A DNA stretch of 64,000 nucleotides from Paenibacillus sp. H1-7 (GTDB taxonomy: Bacteria > Bacillota > Bacilli > Paenibacillales > NBRC-103111): the NCBI RefSeq assembly GCF_022354825.1, contig NZ_CP031168.1, forward strand, positions 6,263,501 through 6,327,500, written 5' to 3'. Of this stretch, positions 25,090-33,309 are shown in pieces (the stretch's first letter is position 1; each line of letters starts with the position of its first letter). The position numbers and the translations under genes are program-made. The notes beneath the pieces are model-generated. The model did not search any database. It saw only the letters and a list, made by a program, of their open reading frames with translations, and was not told where the DNA came from.

Positions 25090-25267
25090 AGCAAAGAGCT
25101 ACTTTCATTAGGGGATGGCCCTCCGCAAGGACTAATAGGTTCGGACATAGTTTTGCCTCTCTCTTAAGGAATCCCGCGACTTAGATGCTCGTCGGGTAAG
25201 TACTACAATATATTAGATGGGCAAGTACATCGGAACGTCACTTGTACCTGTGTATACGTACAAATGT

Positions 25268-25294
25268 AAGAGAAAAGACGTCTTTCGACGTCTT
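25268..25294 (-). terminator. Terminator after the Lys-rich tag protein gene
   Basis: On the minus strand AAGACGTC and GACGTCTT close on a GAAA tetraloop and are followed by TTCTCTT. It separates this gene, ending at 25344, from the RmlD-like gene. Confidence 0.82.
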
Positions 25295-25343
25295 AGGGGG
25301 AGAAAACCTGGGGGAGCTGCTCGCCCGGTTCATATCCATTTTG

Positions 25344-25625
25344 TTATTGAGCTTGCCCTTCCTGCAATCCTTTGGCATAGCCCGCCCGAAAGCCTTCATC
25401 ATAGCTTGCGTCAAAAGCTTTATTGTAGGCAAGCCTGTGAGTTTTTCCCGGACGTGTTTTTGTAGTGCTTTTTTTAGTCTTTTTCGCCTTGCTGCTGCGA
25501 GCCTTCGTTTGCTCGCTTTTCACCGTTTTGGCTGCCTTTACCTTCTTTTTGCTTTTTGCCGTCTTTTTAGTTCGGACTGCTTTTTTTTTATTTTTATCCA
25601 CTGCTTTATGGATCCATACTTTCAT
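25344..25625 (-). CDS. Lys-rich small protein with Gly-spaced C-terminal tag
   Basis: This 93-residue protein has about 60 residues made mostly of Lys, Ala, Thr and Ser (KNKKKAVRTKKTAKSKKK). It ends with a single tag (YDEGFRAGYAKGLQEGQAQ) that resembles the Gly-spaced tags in the CgeB-like proteins. It has no signal peptide or enzyme domain. The ribosome site is weak (GGGCGGTG). An exact CATATGTTA with AC seventeen bases further upstream lies before it, the best sigma-K match in the window together with the giant repeat gene. A spore-layer structural or anchoring role is inferred. Confidence 0.7.
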   Translation of the reverse strand: MKVWIHKAVDKNKKKAVRTKKTAKSKKKVKAAKTVKSEQTKARSSKAKKTKKSTTKTRPGKTHRLAYNKAFDASYDEGFRAGYAKGLQEGQAQ

Positions 25626-25685
25626 TGATTCAGCACCGCCCTGCGATATTGTTTGTCCTTATCCCCTTTGCAATAACCTCTTGTG

Positions 25686-25713
25686 TAACATATGCGCAAG
25701 ACGGGATACAGGT
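25686..25713 (-). promoter_or_regulatory. Sigma-K-like promoter of the Lys-rich protein gene
   Basis: On the minus strand AC is followed by 17 bases and CATATGTTA, matching the sigma-K pattern of AC, 16-17 bases, CATAnnnTA. It ends 61 bases before the ATG at 25625. Confidence 0.55.
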
Positions 25714-25844
25714 CAGAAGTTTACGAAAAATAGGCTTGGCATCGCTTGCCGGGACATACGATCCAGTCTATTTATATATGAGGCAAATGTCGTTTTTGCT
25801 ATAGACTACCTTTTATCAATGCGATCACACGTTCCTATTTATAC

Positions 25845-25883
25845 AAAAAAAAGACCAATTCATTCCACAGGGAACGAATGGTC
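25845..25883 (-). terminator. Terminator after the FkbM methyltransferase gene
   Basis: On the minus strand GACCATTCGTTCC pairs with GGAATGAATTGGTC, with one bulge, and is followed by eight T. It lies downstream of the stop at 25957. Confidence 0.85.
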
Positions 25884-25956
25884 ATTTATTCAGCAAGTCG
25901 GATCAAGGAACTGCTATATGAACAAACAATATGGCTTCATCTCGGTCGGCAGCCTA

Positions 25957-26568
25957 CTACCCGTTTTTTACAAAAATATCATCTACGACAATACGCTCGA
26001 CAAGCGAGTAATTTCGAGACAATAAGTATTCTCTCAAGACGGAATCATGATAGTTATTCTCAACTACGAAGCAACGCACGTCCACTTTATCCAAATCGAT
26101 AGACTGTATCACCTTCAACTCGGAGCCTTCGGTATCGATACTGCAAAAATCAATATGCTTGATTTGATTGTTATCAAGGATGGACTGCAGCTTGAACGTG
26201 TTAACACGGATGATTTCCTTCTCGCCCTTATAGCTGTCTATTAAATTCAGGTGGCGTATGTCATAGCTATCAACCAGGCCGCTCAGCATTTCTACGCCTT
26301 TCGCTACGAGAAAATCCTGCTCTCTCTCCTCCCCTGCTATGGCCCCTTCAATACATACGCACTTGCGGTTACGAATGAGCTGGTTATATATATGAGGCAT
26401 TGGTTCTACACAAATTCCGTTCCATCCCATTTGCTTTTCAAAAAAATAGCTATTGCTGAAAGTCACCCCATCATATGCTCCGATATCTACAAAATATCCT
26501 CCGCACTTCCCCTCGAATACGAGCTCGTTCAAATATTTATCTTGGCCGAATTGGCTGTAATAGCTCAA
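25957..26568 (-). CDS. FkbM family methyltransferase
   Basis: This SAM-dependent methyltransferase of 203 residues probably O-methylates a sugar of the surface glycan. It has QFGQDKYLNELVF, the SAM loop YFVDIGAYDGVTFSNS, ICVEPMPHIYNQL and the FkbM hallmark IDFCSIDTEGSELKVIQSI. The start is a TTG with GGAGG nine bases upstream; the only nearby ATG runs into a stop within three codons. It is a single-gene transcript at the edge of the glycan locus. O-methylated deoxyhexoses are known on Bacillus spore collagens, which makes this a reasonable role here. Confidence 0.9.
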   Translation of the reverse strand: MSYYSQFGQDKYLNELVFEGKCGGYFVDIGAYDGVTFSNSYFFEKQMGWNGICVEPMPHIYNQLIRNRKCVCIEGAIAGEEREQDFLVAKGVEMLSGLVDSYDIRHLNLIDSYKGEKEIIRVNTFKLQSILDNNQIKHIDFCSIDTEGSELKVIQSIDLDKVDVRCFVVENNYHDSVLREYLLSRNYSLVERIVVDDIFVKNG

Positions 26569-26633
26569 CGTTTCATCCCTCCATGATCAATTAAAGCTCC
26601 GCTGATAAACAAGGTCGACAAAGCACTTTATCG

Positions 26634-26642
26634 TATCTTATG
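26634..26642 (-). promoter_or_regulatory. Sigma-K-like -10 element (CATAAGATA) before the FkbM gene
   Basis: CATAAGATA on the minus strand matches CATAnnnTA, 65 bases before the TTG start. GC sits at the AC position 17 bases upstream, one mismatch from consensus. Confidence 0.35.
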
Positions 26643-26691
26643 CTCAGAAAGACCGCGATGCATGGAGAGTTGTCTATAGCAGAAACAATAA

Positions 26692-29600
26692 CTATTCCAA
26701 CTGACGAATCGAAGCAAGCAGCTGCTTCAAGGTATGCTCCAGCTCATCCAGAGCCAGATCCAGGGCCGGCAGGTCCGCCCCTTCCGTATCTTTAATCATG
26801 GATTCCACCTGCCCTGCCGCCACATACAGCTCGGCCGCCGATAAGTTGCCGGCTGCACCTTTAAGCGTATGTGCGAGCCGGTGCGCCTCGATAGGATTGT
26901 CCTTCTCAAGTGCCTGCCGCAGCTGTATGGAGAAATCATGATAGTCCCGCTCGAATGTTTTGACCATTTGCAGCAATATAGGCGTTCTTCCATTAAGCCG
27001 TGCCAGCGCTTTGCGCACATCGATCCCCTCTAGCTGCAGGATCGGCTCATCGCCATCCGGCTTGTCTGCACTGGCGGCGTGCCCGCTGCCCGATACGCCA
27101 AGCCACTTGCGGATCGTGGCGAACATCGGCTCCGCCTCGAGCGGCTTCGTGATAATATCGTCCATCCCGATACTCAAATACATTTCATGATCGTCGCGGA
27201 TAACATTCGCCGTCATCGCGATGATAGGAAGCCCGTCGTAACGGGAGTCGCTGCGAATCCGCTTCGTCGCTTCGATTCCGTCCATTTCCGGCATGTGGAT
27301 GTCCATCAGCACCAAATCCCACTCTCCGTCCTCCAGCTTCCGGAGCGCCTCCCTTCCGTCCTGGGCCACCTCGACATAATATCCGCGATAGCGAAGCATT
27401 TCGAATGCAACCTGCTGGTTGATCGCATTATCCTCCGCCAGCAAAATCCGCTTCTCCACCGGAATCGGCATCCCTGTCCTTATGCTCACCTCTGACGCAG
27501 TCGCTCCCTGCTCCGCCATGAAGCGCCGCTCCAATACCGCTTCAATCGCACGGAACAGCTCCGGCCGGCTGAATGGCTTAACGATCATGCCGTCGGGCCG
27601 GTAATCGATCGGCATTCCCATCATCTCATCCCGCCCGAAGGCGGTTGTCATGACGAGGGTCATCATTCCGGCTTCCGCAGCCGCTTTCTGAAAGGTAACC
27701 CAGGTTTCCGAGCCGTACATATCCGGCATCTCCATATCCAGCAAGGCCAGTACGCAGCCACTGCCGGTACGCTGTGTCTGCTCGATTTTGGCATAGGCCT
27801 CCTTCCACGAAGCGACAGGAACCCCTTCCAAACCGTAGGAGCTCAATAAAGAGCACAGATGATCTCTCATCACCTCGCTGTCCTCTACGACCCATACCTG
27901 CATTCCAGCGTAGGCATCCCTCACCTTGTACTCCCTTATCCCGGACTGCCGCGAGCGAGCGAACGAAACGGTAAACCAGAACGCAGTTCCTGCTCCCGGC
28001 TCGCTCTCTACCTCGAGATGGCCGCCCATCATATCGATCAAATAGCTCGAGATGACAAGTCCCAGTCCGCTTCCGCCGTATTTCCGGCTCGTCGAGCCAT
28101 CCGCTTGCGTGAACGGCACGAACAGCTTATCCATTTGCTCCTTCGCTATGCCAATGCCTGTATCCTGCACCTTAAACTGCAGCTTGACCGATTCCAAGTT
28201 TCCCTCGATCAGCCGAATGCCGACGATAACCTGCCCTCGGCGGGTAAATTTGATGGCATTGTTGCACAAATTCAGAAGCACCTGCTCCAACCGCAGCGGA
28301 TCGCCCAAGAGCCCATCCGGAATATTGTCCGGGATGTCCATGATCAGCTCGAACTGTTCTTTGCCTCCGAGAAAGACGCTCACGGTTTCGCTCAGCCGTT
28401 GGATGATGTCTTCGGGATGAAAGACGACCCGCTCCAGCTCGAACTTGCCGGCCTCCATTTTGGAAAAATCCAAGATATCGTTAATAATCCGCAGCAGCGT
28501 CTGGGAGGAGGATAAAATGTTACGCAAGTAATCGCTCTGCACGTCATTCAGCTTAGTACGCTGCATCAGCTGCGACAAGCCGATAATGCCGTTAAGCGGC
28601 GTTCGTATTTCGTGGCTCATTCTCGCCAGGAATACCCCTTTGGCCCGGTTCGCCTCCTCCGCCTCCTGCTTAGCCAGCACAAGCTCCTGCTGTACCCGCT
28701 TCTGCTCGGTAATGTCCCTGGCGATAGCCACTACCCCGATAAACTGCCCGTTACGGTCCCGCAATCCGTTGGAGTTGTGGGATACGGCTACGCGAGTCCC
28801 GTCTTTACGTATGAAATCCCAATCGCGATCGTAGGAAAATTCGATGTTCCTTAGTTCTTTGAACACCGTCACGTCGGGCGGCACCCGCCTTCCCAGCTGT
28901 CTGGTCAGCTGCTCCGCCAGCTCCCGAAGCTGATCGGGATCGTGGAACAGTAGAGGCGTCGCCTTGTACAAGACTTCCTCCGCCCGGTAGCCCAACAGCT
29001 TTTCCGCCGCTTTGCTGAAGTAATTGACCGTATAGTTCGAGTCTAGTGAGATGATAGCAAAATCGTTCTGGTTAATGATCGCCTCCATCCGCTCGAACAT
29101 TTCCTTCAGCTGCGCCATCATGCCGTTGACCGATTGGGCCAATGTGCTGATCTCATCGTCATTTTGGATCGGAATCGGACTCAAGTCGAAATGCCCTTCC
29201 GCCACGATCGACGTCACCGATGTAATTTCCCTGATCCGTTTAATCTCCCGGTTGAACAGAATCGTAATCAGCAGCAGCATTACGGCTTCCGTCACAAGAA
29301 TCGTTACGATCGTCTTCCATTGCAGCAACTGCAGCGGCTGCTCGAACTCCTGCAGCGAAACCTGATGCACCATAATCCAAGGCGTTCCTTTGACGGCCGC
29401 GTAAAAAACAAGCTGTTTGGAGTCCCCATGGGTCGTTTCTCCATACCCATTCCTTTGATTGATGATTTGATCGACGATTTCTTGGATCGACGTGTCCCTG
29501 ATATTAGCTCGCCCGATCATCGACTTATCCGGATGGTAGATGATCGTTCCGTCAGTCGTGAACAGCAAGGTCGTATCCCCGCTGCCCACCTTGAAGTCGG

Positions 29601-30141
29601 TATGCTGGCTGAACGCCGTCTCGACCAGAATCGATACGTTCACAAGACCCGCCACGTCCTTTTCTCCATACACAGGAACCTGTAGTGTGAACAAGATGTT
29701 ATTGGAATTCTTTCCTTGAAACGCATCGGAGACGACGCTTCGGCCCTTCAAAACGCCGTAAAATCCCGGCTCATCACTAATATTAATCGTGCCCCCGGAA
29801 GTAAACGTAAGATTGCCGTCCGTATCGGAAAAGCCGATATAGTTAAACTTGCCGACAGACCGCTCCGCTTCCTTGCTCAAATAAGCGAGCCGCTCTTCCA
29901 TCGTTCCGAAGCGCACCTGCTCCGTCCGGCTCATGACCTCCACTTCCGCAAGCCGGTTCTCAATCCACGCCGACAGATTATAGGCCCGGGTCATCACCTT
30001 GGCATTCGCGTTGTCCTGCAGCGAAGCGACAATTTGATCTTTGGCGGCACGGTAATTGATGAATCCGACAAATAACAGCGAGATACTAGTAATTAATGAT
30101 ACAAGAATCATCATTTTCGACCGAATGGATAAGCTGTTCAT
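26692..30141 (-). CDS. Hybrid sensor histidine kinase (dCache-HAMP-PAS-HisKA-HATPase-REC-REC-Hpt)
   Basis: This is a 1149-residue membrane sensor. In order it has TM1 at about 10-30, an extracellular dCache-like domain to about 265, TM2, HAMP at about 300-350, PAS at 360-480 (FIGVVAIARDITEQKRV), HisKA with H510 in ARMSHEIRTPLNG, and HATPase (NLCNNAIKFTRRGQV, GSGLGLVISSYL). Two receiver domains follow, with LLDMEMPDMYGSE and LLAEDNAINQQ/LVLMDIHMPEMDG. A C-terminal Hpt carries His in LAHTLKGAAGN. GGGGAG seven bases before the ATG at 30141 sets the start. The OmpR-type regulator upstream is its likely partner through the internal phosphorelay. The signal is unknown. Confidence 0.95.
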   Translation of the reverse strand: MNSLSIRSKMMILVSLITSISLLFVGFINYRAAKDQIVASLQDNANAKVMTRAYNLSAWIENRLAEVEVMSRTEQVRFGTMEERLAYLSKEAERSVGKFNYIGFSDTDGNLTFTSGGTINISDEPGFYGVLKGRSVVSDAFQGKNSNNILFTLQVPVYGEKDVAGLVNVSILVETAFSQHTDFKVGSGDTTLLFTTDGTIIYHPDKSMIGRANIRDTSIQEIVDQIINQRNGYGETTHGDSKQLVFYAAVKGTPWIMVHQVSLQEFEQPLQLLQWKTIVTILVTEAVMLLLITILFNREIKRIREITSVTSIVAEGHFDLSPIPIQNDDEISTLAQSVNGMMAQLKEMFERMEAIINQNDFAIISLDSNYTVNYFSKAAEKLLGYRAEEVLYKATPLLFHDPDQLRELAEQLTRQLGRRVPPDVTVFKELRNIEFSYDRDWDFIRKDGTRVAVSHNSNGLRDRNGQFIGVVAIARDITEQKRVQQELVLAKQEAEEANRAKGVFLARMSHEIRTPLNGIIGLSQLMQRTKLNDVQSDYLRNILSSSQTLLRIINDILDFSKMEAGKFELERVVFHPEDIIQRLSETVSVFLGGKEQFELIMDIPDNIPDGLLGDPLRLEQVLLNLCNNAIKFTRRGQVIVGIRLIEGNLESVKLQFKVQDTGIGIAKEQMDKLFVPFTQADGSTSRKYGGSGLGLVISSYLIDMMGGHLEVESEPGAGTAFWFTVSFARSRQSGIREYKVRDAYAGMQVWVVEDSEVMRDHLCSLLSSYGLEGVPVASWKEAYAKIEQTQRTGSGCVLALLDMEMPDMYGSETWVTFQKAAAEAGMMTLVMTTAFGRDEMMGMPIDYRPDGMIVKPFSRPELFRAIEAVLERRFMAEQGATASEVSIRTGMPIPVEKRILLAEDNAINQQVAFEMLRYRGYYVEVAQDGREALRKLEDGEWDLVLMDIHMPEMDGIEATKRIRSDSRYDGLPIIAMTANVIRDDHEMYLSIGMDDIITKPLEAEPMFATIRKWLGVSGSGHAASADKPDGDEPILQLEGIDVRKALARLNGRTPILLQMVKTFERDYHDFSIQLRQALEKDNPIEAHRLAHTLKGAAGNLSAAELYVAAGQVESMIKDTEGADLPALDLALDELEHTLKQLLASIRQLE

Positions 30142-30181
30142 CCAGAGACTCCCCTTATACTCCATAAGTATCCAAAACAAA

Positions 30182-30209
30182 AACTCCTAAGGCTTGAACC
30201 TTAAGAGTT
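30182..30209 (-). terminator. Terminator-like hairpin between the response regulator and the kinase
   Basis: An eleven-base stem on the minus strand, AACTCTTAAGG with CCTTAGGAGTT (one G-U pair), is followed by TTTGTTTT. It overlaps the regulator's stop codon and would reduce read-through into the kinase gene. Confidence 0.7.
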
Positions 30210-30920
30210 GCCGATATATTTGTACCCGATTCCCCAGACGGTTTTGATCAGCTTGGGCTCCTTCGGGTCCAATTCGATTTTCTTGCGCAGATTGGCGATA
30301 TGGACATCAATGGACCGGTCATTGACGAAGGAATCGATTCCCCGCAATGCATTGATAAGCTCGTCGCGGCTGAATACCTTCTCCTTATTGGCAACGAATA
30401 GCTTCATAATCTCGAATTCGGAGTACGTCGTATCCACGTAGGCATGGTTCACATAGATCGCCCGCCGCTCATAATCCAACGCTATCGGCTCGTCGTCATC
30501 GGACATGCCTGATGCATGAACGTTATGTACCGCCTGTTCCATTCTTTGCGGCTGCATGTGAGCGCGCCGGATCAATGCCGCTACTCTCGCCGTAAGCTCT
30601 CTCATACTGAAGGGCTTACACAGGTAATCGTCTGCGCCTGCGACCAGAGCATCGACCCGGTCCAGCACTTCCGTCTTCATGGAGACGGCCAATATCGGCA
30701 CGCAGGATGTTTTGCGGATTTCCAGGCACAGCTCGATACCGCTAATGTCAGGCAGCATGATATCCAATATGACGAGGTCGGGATCGAACTCCTGCAGCAA
30801 CTCCAGTCCTTCCTTGCCGCCGGCGGCTCGCTTCACGGAGTACCCTTCTTCCGATAAATACATGGTCGACATTTCCCCTACCATGTTATCGTCCTCAACT
30901 ACCAATACTTTATAGTACAT
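30201..30920 (-). CDS. OmpR/PhoB-family response regulator
   Basis: This 239-residue protein has an N-terminal receiver domain and a C-terminal winged-helix DNA-binding domain. The receiver has LVVEDDNMVGEM, the phospho-accepting Asp in DLVILDIMLPDISG, and the Lys in ADDYLCKPFSMREL. The DNA-binding half has YVDTTYSEFEIMKLFVAN, RDELINALRG and RSIDVHIANLRKKIELDP ending in VWGIGYKYIG. It lies 59 bases before the hybrid kinase on the same strand, with a terminator-like hairpin between. The long AT-rich leader upstream contains a ten-base inverted repeat that could be an autoregulatory site. Confidence 0.95.
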   Translation of the reverse strand: MYYKVLVVEDDNMVGEMSTMYLSEEGYSVKRAAGGKEGLELLQEFDPDLVILDIMLPDISGIELCLEIRKTSCVPILAVSMKTEVLDRVDALVAGADDYLCKPFSMRELTARVAALIRRAHMQPQRMEQAVHNVHASGMSDDDEPIALDYERRAIYVNHAYVDTTYSEFEIMKLFVANKEKVFSRDELINALRGIDSFVNDRSIDVHIANLRKKIELDPKEPKLIKTVWGIGYKYIGNS

Positions 30921-31203
30921 CCATGAATCACCTATTCCGCTTGATTGTTAAAAAAGAGTTAGAAAAGATAGGAGTTTTTTAACATATTTTTTGTATTTAT
31001 GACATTCTTTTTAAGTAATCTATAATAATGATCTAAAAGTACTAGTTTTTCTAATACTTTAAATATACTATATTAAGGAAAACTTCGTCTATCATTCGAA
31101 CTAAAAAAATATAAAATTGTTATCGCTTACAGTGTGGTGGCGATACGATTGCAGATCGGATTTGATATCGAGGCTATACATGCCCTTCGATACGTCCCTG
31201 CAC
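30921..31203. other. AT-rich intergenic region upstream of the response regulator
   Basis: This stretch is very AT-rich. It holds a perfect ten-base inverted repeat, TGTTAAAAAA at 30946 and TTTTTTAACA at 30975, that frames a shorter imperfect repeat. It probably contains the regulator's promoter and operator. I see no gene in it. Confidence 0.5.
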
Positions 31204-31228
31204 AAAAAAACCGCAGCTTAAGCTGCGG
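31204..31228 (-). terminator. Terminator after the ROK kinase gene
   Basis: A perfect 18-base palindrome, CCGCAGCTTAAGCTGCGG, is followed on the minus strand by seven T. It ends the DeoR-ROK operon. Confidence 0.9.
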
Positions 31229-31244
31229 CTCCAAAAGTATGAAA

Positions 31245-32219
31245 TTAGTCCTTTCCTTGCTGGCTGCGTGTGCCTGCAGCCATCGCGCTTCCAATAATGC
31301 CCGCGTCGTCGATCCATTGCGCCTGCGAGATGGTCAATCGGTCCCAATACCCGGAATAGACCGACTGCTTCAATTGCTCCCGCATCGGAGCAAACAACCG
31401 TTCTCCGGCCATTGCGCCGCCGCCCCCGATAACAATTATATCCGGGCTGTACAGCGTCACGGCGCAGGCCAAGCCTTTGCCCAGCAGCCTGCCGGTATGA
31501 TGCATCACTTCGATAGCCAGCGCATCGCCGGCATCGTAGGCTTTGGAGACGTCCGCTGCCGTAATGCGGTCGACCGGACCGCCGTTCAGCCATTCCGTAA
31601 GAATGCTGCTGCGTCCTGCTGCGATCTGCTCCCGCACCTGTCTGGCGATACCTGTCGCCGAGGCAACCGTCTCCAGGCAGCCCTTTAAGCCGCAGCCGCA
31701 CGTATACGGGATTTCGTCCAGAGGAATATGCCCGAGCTCCCCTGCCATATAACCACCGCCGTAGTAAAGCCTGCCTTCGTTCACCACCGCTGCGGCGAGA
31801 CCTGTACCGATCGTGATGCCCAGCACGTGCTCATAGCCTTGAGCCGCTCCGCAAACCGCTTCGCCATAGACGTACATCCTGACGTCGTTATCGATGAAGG
31901 TCGGAATGCCGGTCCGTTTGCGGATCTCTTCAGCCGTAGGGACGTTTGTCCATTGAAGATTGCTAGCAAACAGCGTTATTCCATTGGCCGGATCGATAAA
32001 GCCCGGGGTGCCGACTCCGATCGCCGCCACTTGATCGCGGCCCAATTGAGCGGATTGAAGGAGCTCCCCCACCATCCGGTCGATCTTATCGAATACGTGC
32101 GCGCTTCCAAGATGCGCTTCCGTCGATTGCTTAATTTTATTCAACAGCTTCCCGCTGGCATCGACCAATCCGCATACGATATTGGTTCCGCCGATATCCA
32201 TACCGATTAAATAACTCAT
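31245..32219 (-). CDS. ROK family sugar kinase (glucokinase-like)
   Basis: This 324-residue kinase phosphorylates a hexose or N-acyl hexosamine with ATP. The ATP loop is IGMDIGGTNIVCGLVD, followed by IGVGTPGFIDPANG, and the ROK zinc motif is GHIPLDEIPYTCGCGLKGC with one His and three Cys. TIGTGLAAAVVNEGRLYYGG and IVIGGGGAMAGERL complete the fold. I set the start at 32219, with AAGGA eleven bases upstream, over a longer frame. It is downstream of a DeoR-type regulator by 25 bases. That pairing suggests induction by its own sugar phosphate. The exact sugar cannot be told from sequence. Confidence 0.93.
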   Translation of the reverse strand: MSYLIGMDIGGTNIVCGLVDASGKLLNKIKQSTEAHLGSAHVFDKIDRMVGELLQSAQLGRDQVAAIGVGTPGFIDPANGITLFASNLQWTNVPTAEEIRKRTGIPTFIDNDVRMYVYGEAVCGAAQGYEHVLGITIGTGLAAAVVNEGRLYYGGGYMAGELGHIPLDEIPYTCGCGLKGCLETVASATGIARQVREQIAAGRSSILTEWLNGGPVDRITAADVSKAYDAGDALAIEVMHHTGRLLGKGLACAVTLYSPDIIVIGGGGAMAGERLFAPMREQLKQSVYSGYWDRLTISQAQWIDDAGIIGSAMAAGTRSQQGKD

Positions 32220-32244
32220 ATTCAATCCAATCCTTCCCGGCTCC

Positions 32245-33039
32245 TTAGTAATGTTGATCCGCAACGAATAACTCCACATTGGCTAGGGCCAGCGCGTCAG
32301 CCAGCTCCTTACCCGGGGCTTCGTTCGTCACGCATCCGTATAACGACGTGAGAGGCGCGATGCTGAACAAGGAAGCTCTCCCGATTTTGGAATGGTCGAC
32401 GACCGCATACGTCCGGATCGAACGTTTGATCAGCATGCGCCCGATCTGCGCCTCCAGCTCGGAATACGTCGTAACCCCCTGCTCCAAGGCAAAACCGTCC
32501 GCTCCCATAAACATCTTCCCGATATTCAGGCTCTCGACAATCGACTCTGCCAAAGGGCCGCACAGCTCAAAGCTGTTCTTGCGCATGACGCCTCCGGTAA
32601 GCACGACCTGGACTCCGTCACTGTCGGCAAGCTCCATGGCGATATTGACCGCATTGGTGACGACGGTGATGTTCTTCCTGCCCTTAATCTCCTTGGCAAT
32701 GAGATACGTGGTCGTACCGCCTGTCAGCCCTATGACATCGCCTTCCTCGATCAGCGAAGCGGCCTTCGCTGCAATCGCTTCCTTCTCTACCCAGAGAAGC
32801 TGTCTTTTCTCATGAAAGGAAGCTTCCCGGATGCCGGGAATCCCTTCGAACTGAGCGCCGCCGATCGTTCGGATGACAGCCTCGGTTTTCACCAAAACAT
32901 CGAGATCCCGGCGCGCCGTCGCCTCAGAGCAATGAAATTTGTCCATAATATCCTGGATTGTTATTTTCCCTTGCGTCTTGAGCACATTCAAAATTTTGCT
33001 GCGCCGTTCTTCCCCTTTGGACAATTCCTGGTCGCCCAT
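32245..33039 (-). CDS. DeoR/GlpR family transcriptional regulator
   Basis: This 264-residue repressor has an N-terminal winged helix-turn-helix (RRSKILNVLKTQGKITIQDIMDKF, split here by the turn, then CSEATARRDLDVLVK). Its C-terminal DeoR sensor domain resembles ribose-5-phosphate isomerase, with IGLTGGTTTYLIAKEI, VVTNAVNIAMEL, LTGGVMRKNSFEL and FMGADGFALEQGVTT. GGAG ten bases before the ATG at 33039 sets the start over an upstream TTG. It shares an operon with the ROK kinase and probably senses a phosphorylated sugar. Confidence 0.93.
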   Translation of the reverse strand: MGDQELSKGEERRSKILNVLKTQGKITIQDIMDKFHCSEATARRDLDVLVKTEAVIRTIGGAQFEGIPGIREASFHEKRQLLWVEKEAIAAKAASLIEEGDVIGLTGGTTTYLIAKEIKGRKNITVVTNAVNIAMELADSDGVQVVLTGGVMRKNSFELCGPLAESIVESLNIGKMFMGADGFALEQGVTTYSELEAQIGRMLIKRSIRTYAVVDHSKIGRASLFSIAPLTSLYGCVTNEAPGKELADALALANVELFVADQHY

Positions 33040-33255
33040 GTCTGCTTCACTCCAACTACCGTTTGTAATAGCCAATAAGCCGAACTTGATGGTTATGTCG
33101 ATAATTATATGAGTTTATAATGACAATTTCAATCATTTATTTGATTCCTTCTTGCAAAAAGCGCATAATATTACCCCAAAATGTGGATCTTTGGCATCGA
33201 GAACAACAATCCGTATGGTTAGCAGGGAGACCCAATTAGAACTTAATATGTATAT

Positions 33256-33292
33256 TAAAAAACGCGGAGATCTTATTAAAAGACCTCCGCGT
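33256..33292 (-). terminator. Terminator after the four-repeat exported protein gene
   Basis: On the minus strand ACGCGGAGGTCTT pairs with AAGATCTCCGCGT and is followed by TTTTT. It lies just after the stop at 33310. Confidence 0.88.
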
Positions 33293-33309
33293 CCTATGAT
33301 GGTTATGGA

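Larger units (their letters stand above)
25626..25956. other. Intergenic region upstream of the Lys-rich protein gene
   Basis: This 331-base stretch holds the sigma-K-like promoter at 25686-25713 and the FkbM-gene terminator at 25845-25883. I see no convincing gene between them. Confidence 0.6.
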
